The notes under the pieces: generated by a model
The model's database searches: none
What the model was told of the DNA's origin: nothing
Seen by the model: the letters and a program-made list of their open reading frames with translations, nothing else
Position numbers and translations under genes: made by a program
Shown: positions 5,290-9,174 of the stretch, piece after piece
How positions within the stretch are numbered: the first letter of the stretch is position 1
How the letters are laid out: the number at the start of each line of letters is the position of its first letter
Assembly (NCBI GenBank): GCA_023423855.1
Contig: JAFAEU010000404.1
Location: 1-9,174 of the forward strand
Source: Pseudomonadota bacterium
GTDB taxonomy: Bacteria; Pseudomonadota; Gammaproteobacteria; Xanthomonadales; Xanthomonadaceae
Direction of reading: 5' to 3'
DNA: 9,174 nt

Positions 5290-7037
5290 GCGCGCCCGTC
5301 CGCCTGTTCGCGGTCGCCCTCGCCCTGCTGCTCGCGGCCGCGACGCCGCCGCTGGCGGCTCAGGAGCGCATCGAGTCCTACGACAGCGAGATCACGCTGA
5401 ACGCCGACGGCAGCCTCGACGTGGTCGAACACATCCGCGTACGTGCCGAAGGCCATCAGATCCGCCGCGGCATCCAGCGTGATTTCCCGACGCGCTATCG
5501 CGATCGGTACGGCAACCGCATGGTCGTCGATTTCGATGTGATCGAGGTGCGGCGCGACGGCCGCCCCGAGCCATGGTTCACCGAAACCCGCAGCAACGGC
5601 GTGCGCGTGAACACCGGCAACGACGATTTCCTGCCGACGCCAGGCAGCTTCACCTTCACCATCCACTACCGCACCACGCGCCAGCTCGGCTTCTTCGCCG
5701 ACCACGACGAACTCTACTGGAACGCGATCGGCACCGGCTCGGTGTTTCCGATCGAACAGGGCGGCGCCGAAGTCCGGCTGCCGCGGCCGGTGCCGGCCGC
5801 GGAGATGGACGCAGAAGGCTACACGGGCGCACAGGGCCAGCGCGGCCAATCGTACGACGTGACGCTGCCTTCGCCCGGTGTCGCCAGATGGCGGCTGACC
5901 GCGCCGCTGGCGCCGGGGGAAGGCCTGACCCTCGTGCTCTCGTTCCCGAAGGGACTGGTGCCCGAACCCACCGCCGCGCAGAAATTCCTGTGGTTGCTCA
6001 AGGACAACCGCGCGGTGCTGGTCGCGCTGCTCGGCCTCATCGTCGTGCTCGCCTACTGCGTGCTGCGCTGGCGCCAGGTCGGCCGCGATCCGCCGCCGGG
6101 CACGGTGATCGCGCGCTACGAGCCGCCCGCGGGCATTTCGCCCGCCGGCCTGCGCTTCATCAAGCGCATGGGCTACGACACCCGCTGCTTCTCCGCGGAC
6201 GTGCTCTCGCTCGCGGTCGGGCGCTGCCTGCTGATCGAGCGCGACAAGGGCCTGCTGACGGACCACTGGCGCCTGGAGAGGACCGATGGCGGCGACACGA
6301 ACGGGACGCCGGGCGAGCAGACCGCCCTGCTCGGCAAGCTGTTCGCCGGGCAGGCCGCGCTCGAACTCGACAAGGACAACGCCGACACCGTGCAGGCGGC
6401 GATCCGCGCGCACTGGAAGGCGCTGGACAGGCGCTTCAAGGGCACGATGTTCAACAACAACGGCGGCAGCACGGCGCTCGCCTTCCTGCTGGCGCTGCTG
6501 TTCTCCGGCATCGCGATCGTGGCGGGTGCCGGCACCGGCAGCGGCCTGCTGTTCGCGCTGGTGCCGATCGCGCTGATGGTGCTGGCGGCGATCGTGTTCG
6601 CCTTCCTCGTGCGCGCGCCGACACGCGAGGGCCGGAAGATGCTGGACCACATCGAAGGCCTGCGCCGTTACCTGGGCGTCGCCGAGAAACAGGACCTGCA
6701 GCGCCTGCAGGGACCGGAGGGGGTGGAGCCGACGCTGGACGCGAAGCGCTTCGAGTTCCTGCTGCCCTACGCGGTCGCGCTCGACGTCGAGGACGCATGG
6801 ACGAAGAAGTTCACGCTCGCGGTGGGCGCGGCGGCGGCGGCGGCCGCGACATCGGCCATGGCCTGGTACCACGGCACCGGCTCGGTCGGCGACATCGGCG
6901 GCTTCACCACCGCGATCGGCAACAGCCTGGCCTCGCAGATCGCCTCGTCCTCGTCGCCGCCCGGTAGTTCCCCGGGCGGCGGCGGCGGTGGTTTCTCGGG
7001 CGGCGGCGGCGGCGGCGGCGGGGTCGGCGGCCGCTGA
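5286..7037 (+). CDS. DUF2207 family membrane protein
   Basis: A 583-residue protein starting at GTG 5286, whose last bases overlap the lemA stop (GTGA). This start gives a good signal peptide (LFAVALALLLAAATPPLAAQ), while the next ATG, at 5520, would delete it. Residues about 26-230 form an extracytoplasmic beta-rich domain that opens ERIESYDSEITLNADGSLDV and contains GIQRDFPTRYRD, both typical of DUF2207. A membrane span follows at about 241-262, then a soluble segment, then two spans at about 395-415 and 420-442. The C-terminal part has an Ala-rich helix near 511-520 and ends in a Gly-rich tail (about 558-583) made almost wholly of Gly and Ser. DUF2207 proteins of this architecture often end in such a tail. 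Function unknown; co-occurrence with LemA suggests an envelope role (inference). Confidence 0.9.
   Translation: MSAPVRLFAVALALLLAAATPPLAAQERIESYDSEITLNADGSLDVVEHIRVRAEGHQIRRGIQRDFPTRYRDRYGNRMVVDFDVIEVRRDGRPEPWFTETRSNGVRVNTGNDDFLPTPGSFTFTIHYRTTRQLGFFADHDELYWNAIGTGSVFPIEQGGAEVRLPRPVPAAEMDAEGYTGAQGQRGQSYDVTLPSPGVARWRLTAPLAPGEGLTLVLSFPKGLVPEPTAAQKFLWLLKDNRAVLVALLGLIVVLAYCVLRWRQVGRDPPPGTVIARYEPPAGISPAGLRFIKRMGYDTRCFSADVLSLAVGRCLLIERDKGLLTDHWRLERTDGGDTNGTPGEQTALLGKLFAGQAALELDKDNADTVQAAIRAHWKALDRRFKGTMFNNNGGSTALAFLLALLFSGIAIVAGAGTGSGLLFALVPIALMVLAAIVFAFLVRAPTREGRKMLDHIEGLRRYLGVAEKQDLQRLQGPEGVEPTLDAKRFEFLLPYAVALDVEDAWTKKFTLAVGAAAAAAATSAMAWYHGTGSVGDIGGFTTAIGNSLASQIASSSSPPGSSPGGGGGGFSGGGGGGGGVGGR
6957..7034 (+). 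repeat. GGC-rich simple-sequence tract coding a poly-Gly tail
   Basis: The last 26 codons of the DUF2207 gene are dominated by GGC, including two runs of six and eight consecutive glycine codons separated by Phe-Ser. A related GCG run at about 6828-6849 encodes seven alanines. Such tracts are prone to replication slippage and assembly error, so length may vary between strains. Loss or gain of whole codons would keep the frame. Confidence 0.6.
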
Positions 7038-7061
7038 TCGCGCGATGCGTCAGTCGCGATC
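7036..7061. terminator. Hairpin spanning the convergent DUF2207 and soxR stop codons
   Basis: GATCGCG (7036-7042) and CGCGATC (7055-7061) are perfect 7-bp arms around a 12-nt loop. The interval between the two stop codons is only 12 bp, so any shared terminator must overlap the coding ends, as this does. There is no T-run on either side. Confidence 0.25.
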
Positions 7062-7523
7062 GAGCGTGTTCGCCCCCGGGCCGAACCCGGCCATGCGGTC
7101 GTCGGGGTTGCGCAGCGGGCACTGCTTCAGCGACAGGCAGCCACAACCGATGCAGCCGTCGAGGTGGTCGCGCAGGCGCGTGAGCCGCGCGATGCGCGCG
7201 TCCAGTTCCGCATGCCAGCGGCGCGACAGGCGGCTCCAGTCCGCCGCCGTGGGCGTGCGTCCGTCCGGCAGCGCCGACAGCGCATCGCGGATCGACGCCA
7301 GCGGGATGCCGGTGCGCTGGGCGACCTTGATCACCACGATCCTGCGCAGCACGTCGCGCGCGTAGCGGCGCTGGTTGCCGGCGGTGCGCCCGCTGCGGAT
7401 CAGCCCCTTGCTCTCGTAGAAGTGCAGCGCCGACACGGCCACGCCGCTGCGCGCGGCGACTTCGCCGATCGTCATCTCGCCCGCGGGCGCGCCCGCCCGG
7501 CCGCCCGTCAATCGCTCGTCCAT
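7050..7523 (-). CDS. soxR: Redox-sensitive transcriptional activator SoxR
   Basis: A 157-residue MerR-family protein. The N-terminal winged helix-turn-helix (residues 17-60) begins [20 protein letters not shown] and continues ESKGLI...[13 protein letters not shown] long dimerisation helix follows (about 95-122). The C-terminal cluster motif [17 protein letters not shown] gives Cys124, Cys127, Cys129 and Cys135, the exact CX2CXCX5C spacing of the [2Fe-2S] cluster in SoxR. One-electron oxidation of the cluster, by redox-cycling drugs or superoxide stress, switches bound SoxR to an activator. The start at 7523 is fixed by a strong AAGGAG seven bases upstream; a longer frame to 7580 would run through the operator and is rejected. 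A minus-strand TAATAT lies within the SoxR box (7544-7549), so self-repression is possible but lacks a matching -35. Divergent from the oxidoreductase gene it probably controls. Confidence 0.96.
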   Translation of the reverse strand: MDERLTGGRAGAPAGEMTIGEVAARSGVAVSALHFYESKGLIRSGRTAGNQRRYARDVLRRIVVIKVAQRTGIPLASIRDALSALPDGRTPTAADWSRLSRRWHAELDARIARLTRLRDHLDGCIGCGCLSLKQCPLRNPDDRMAGFGPGANTLDRD

Positions 7524-7530
7524 CGCCACC

Positions 7531-7536
7531 CTCCTT
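7531..7536 (-). promoter_or_regulatory. Strong ribosome binding site of soxR
   Basis: On the minus strand AAGGAG stands seven bases before the ATG at 7523. It is the clearest Shine-Dalgarno sequence in the window and decides the soxR start. It overlaps the first two bases of the -35 hexamer of the divergent promoter. Confidence 0.85.
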
Positions 7537-7565
7537 GACCTCGATATTACTTGAGGTTTTAGCCT
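7535..7565 (+). promoter_or_regulatory. SoxR-type promoter with 19-bp spacer, for the oxidoreductase gene
   Basis: A -35 of TTGACC (7535-7540, five of six consensus bases) and a -10 of TAGCCT (7560-7565, three of six) are separated by exactly 19 bp. MerR-family activators, SoxR included, act on promoters with over-long 19-20 bp spacers and shorten them by bending the DNA. The spacer is largely filled by the SoxR box. Transcription would begin near 7572, about 26 bases before the ATG at 7598. The weak -10 agrees with a promoter that needs activation. Confidence 0.8.
7539..7556. promoter_or_regulatory. SoxR box (operator)
   Basis: CCTCGATATTACTTGAGG is an 18-bp inverted repeat that matches the known SoxR box CCTCAAGTTAACTTGAGG at both ends: the left half keeps CCTC and the right half ACTTGAGG. 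Its place between soxR and the divergent gene, and within the promoter spacer, is what SoxR targets require. Confidence 0.88.
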
Positions 7566-7597
7566 GTCCGCGCCCTCCACTCAAGACCGGCCCCCGC

Positions 7598-8590
7598 ATG
7601 CACGTCGCAGCCAGCCCCCTCGCCGAACCCGAAACCATGCGCGCGATGGCGCTCGCCCGCCACGGCGCCTCCGAACTTCCGCGTCCATACCACCTGCCGA
7701 TCCCGGAACCGGGCCCGACGCAACTGCTCGTCCGCGTGCATGCCGCGGGCGTGGGCCGCTGGGACCTGCATGAACGCGAAGCCGCCTTCGCGCGGAGGCC
7801 GGGACAGCGCACGCACTTCCCGCACGTGACCGGATCCGAGGGCGCCGGCGTGGTCGTCGCGGCCGGGAGCGATGTGCGCGGATTCCACGAGGGCGACCGC
7901 ATCTACGGCCTCGTCCCGCACCGCAATCCCAAGGATGGATGCCATGCCGAGTTCGCGCTGTTCGATGACGGCTACACCTGGCGCGTGCCGCCGCGGCTCT
8001 CGCTCGACCAGGCCGCGGTCCTGCCGGTCGACGGCGGTATCGCGCTGCGCGGACTGCGCGACGTGCTGCAGGCGCGATCCGGGGATTCGCTGGTGCTGCT
8101 CGGTGCCAGCGGCGGCATCGGCCACCTCGCGCTGCAGCTGGCACGCAACCTCGGATTGCGCACGCTCGCGATCGCCTCGGGCGATGACGGCGTGCGCCTT
8201 ACCGAACGGCTCGGCGCCGACGCCGCCATCGACGGACGCCGGCCGGGCATCGAACGCGCGATCGAACGCTTCGCGCCGCCGGATGGTGCGCTCGCACTGC
8301 TCACCGCGGGCGGGGACGCCGCCGCGCGCGTGATCGCGGCCATGCCCCGCGGCAGCCGGATCACCTGGCCCAACGGCGTCGACATGCCCGCCATCGCGCG
8401 CGACGACGTGACCGCCCAGGGCCATGGCGCCGGCTACGGACCGGCGCTGATGCATGCGCTCCACGCCCTGGTCGAAGCGGGTCCGCTGGTGCCGCATGTC
8501 TCGCAGCGCTTCCCGCTGGATCGCATCGCGCAGGCGCTCGACGCGGTCACGCGACACCACCTCGGGCGCATCGCGGTGCTGGCGGCATGA
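7598..8590 (+). CDS. Zinc-free MDR oxidoreductase, quinone oxidoreductase type
   Basis: A predicted 330-residue medium-chain dehydrogenase/reductase. The N-terminal GroES-like domain (about 35-150) carries HVTGSEGAGVVVAAGSDVRG and then GDRIYGL. It lacks the Cys ligands of the structural zinc site and the catalytic Cys, which points to the quinone oxidoreductase branch rather than alcohol dehydrogenases. The nucleotide-binding Rossmann domain follows, with GASGGIGHLALQLAR at residues 169-183. The family generally uses NADPH to reduce quinones or activated alkenes; the substrate here is unknown. The upstream SoxR promoter suggests a role in defence against redox-cycling compounds. ATG 7637 is an alternative start (MRAMALARHG, closer to the usual family N-terminus); neither start has a clear ribosome site. 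Confidence 0.88.
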   Translation: MHVAASPLAEPETMRAMALARHGASELPRPYHLPIPEPGPTQLLVRVHAAGVGRWDLHEREAAFARRPGQRTHFPHVTGSEGAGVVVAAGSDVRGFHEGDRIYGLVPHRNPKDGCHAEFALFDDGYTWRVPPRLSLDQAAVLPVDGGIALRGLRDVLQARSGDSLVLLGASGGIGHLALQLARNLGLRTLAIASGDDGVRLTERLGADAAIDGRRPGIERAIERFAPPDGALALLTAGGDAAARVIAAMPRGSRITWPNGVDMPAIARDDVTAQGHGAGYGPALMHALHALVEAGPLVPHVSQRFPLDRIAQALDAVTRHHLGRIAVLAA

Positions 8591-8667
8591 GCGCGCCCGC
8601 CGACGCGACGCATGGCCGCGCGGAGGATCGGCGACAATACCGCACGCCCCCATCGCCGCGACGCACC

Positions 8668-9174
8668 ATGTACCGCTGGTTCGAATCCCGCCTCGACCCG
8701 TTCCCGCCCGACGCCCCGGCGCAGCCGCCGCGCACGCTGTACGCGTTCTGCCGCCACTACACCCGCGGCGCGGAAACGTGGCTGCTGCTGATGGCGCTGA
8801 CCACCGCCGGCATCGCCGTCGCCGAACTGCTGCTGTACGCCTACGTCGGCTCGCTGGTCGACCGGCTGGGCGCGACCGCGCCCGATGCCTTCCTCGACGC
8901 CGAGGGCCGGCGCCTGCTGTGGATGGGCGTGCTGGTGCTGCTGGCGCTGCCGGCGACGGTGCTGCTGAACGCGCTGGTGCAGCACCAGACCCTGCTCGGC
9001 AATTTCCCGATGCGGATCCGCTGGAACGTGCACCGTTACCTGCTGCGGCAGTCGATGGGCTACTTCCAGGACGAATTCGCCGGGCGCATCGCCACCAAGC
9101 TGATGCAGACCTCGCTGGCGGTGCGCGAGACGGTGATCAAGCTGCTCGACATCGGCGTGTACATCGTCGTGTTC
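8668..9174 (+). CDS. ABC exporter (fused permease/ATPase type), 5' part only
   Basis: An open frame of 169 codons from ATG 8668 that runs off the right edge with no stop. It starts MYRWFESRLDPFPPDAPAQP, then has two probable membrane spans at about 38-60 and 84-104, followed by a stretch resembling the first intracellular coupling region of ABC transmembrane domains: RYLLRQSMGYFQDEFAGRIA and TKLMQTSLAVRETVIKLLD. The F-Q-x-x-F-x-G-R-I pattern is typical of type IV ABC exporters that carry their own ATPase domain, expected at the missing C-terminus. Substrate cannot be told; lipids or drugs are common. The gene starts 77 bp after the oxidoreductase. GACAAT (8633-8638) may be its -10 element, but no -35 is seen. 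Confidence 0.85.
   Translation, partial: MYRWFESRLDPFPPDAPAQPPRTLYAFCRHYTRGAETWLLLMALTTAGIAVAELLLYAYVGSLVDRLGATAPDAFLDAEGRRLLWMGVLVLLALPATVLLNALVQHQTLLGNFPMRIRWNVHRYLLRQSMGYFQDEFAGRIATKLMQTSLAVRETVIKLLDIGVYIVVF

Noticed and set aside
5145..6872. 575-codon minus-strand frame opposite the DUF2207 gene
   Set aside because: Composition-driven shadow with no signal peptide, domain or ribosome site.
7524..7580. N-terminal extension of SoxR to an ATG at 7580
   Set aside because: It would translate through the SoxR box and promoter and ignore the strong ribosome site before 7523.

Overview
The window is a GC-rich, densely packed stretch of bacterial chromosome. Gene content, codon use and the short intergenic style suggest a member of the Xanthomonadaceae (Lysobacter/Luteimonas-like); this is inferred from protein character, not from a marker gene. 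I see no tRNA, rRNA, insertion sequence, integrase or CRISPR array. It reads as ordinary chromosome carrying regulatory and envelope genes.

Layout. (1) 1-592: 3' part of a LysR-type regulator of the GcvA-like group. (2) 593-860: gene-free stretch with a 17-bp tandem repeat whose last unit forms a perfect palindrome. (3) 861-1802: ten-helix EamA/DMT transporter. (4) 1902-3125: one uninterrupted frame joining an ECF-type sigma factor (regions 2 and 4) to a four-helix membrane protein. This is the most unusual feature here. (5) 3126-3313: leader region with two predicted hairpins. (6) 3314-4015: putative lipoprotein of unknown function. (7) 4065-4586, minus strand: secreted DUF4019 protein, convergent with the lipoprotein gene across a 22-bp palindrome. 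(8) 4732-7037: LemA gene and DUF2207 membrane-protein gene, translationally coupled by a 4-bp GTGA overlap. (9) 7050-7523, minus strand: SoxR, a [2Fe-2S] redox sensor of the MerR family. It is divergent from (10) 7598-8590, a zinc-free quinone-oxidoreductase-type MDR enzyme. (11) 8668 to the end: N-terminal part of an ABC exporter.

How the genes fit together. The soxR/oxidoreductase pair is a complete small regulatory module. An 18-bp SoxR box lies in the over-long 19-bp spacer of the oxidoreductase promoter, so redox-cycling compounds should induce the enzyme through SoxR. The lemA-DUF2207 pair is an envelope-associated operon of poorly known function, and the divergent DUF4019 gene may share its control region. 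The sigma/membrane fusion would place a sigma factor on the inner membrane, possibly as a self-contained signalling protein. A recent stop-codon loss or an assembly artefact must be excluded first.
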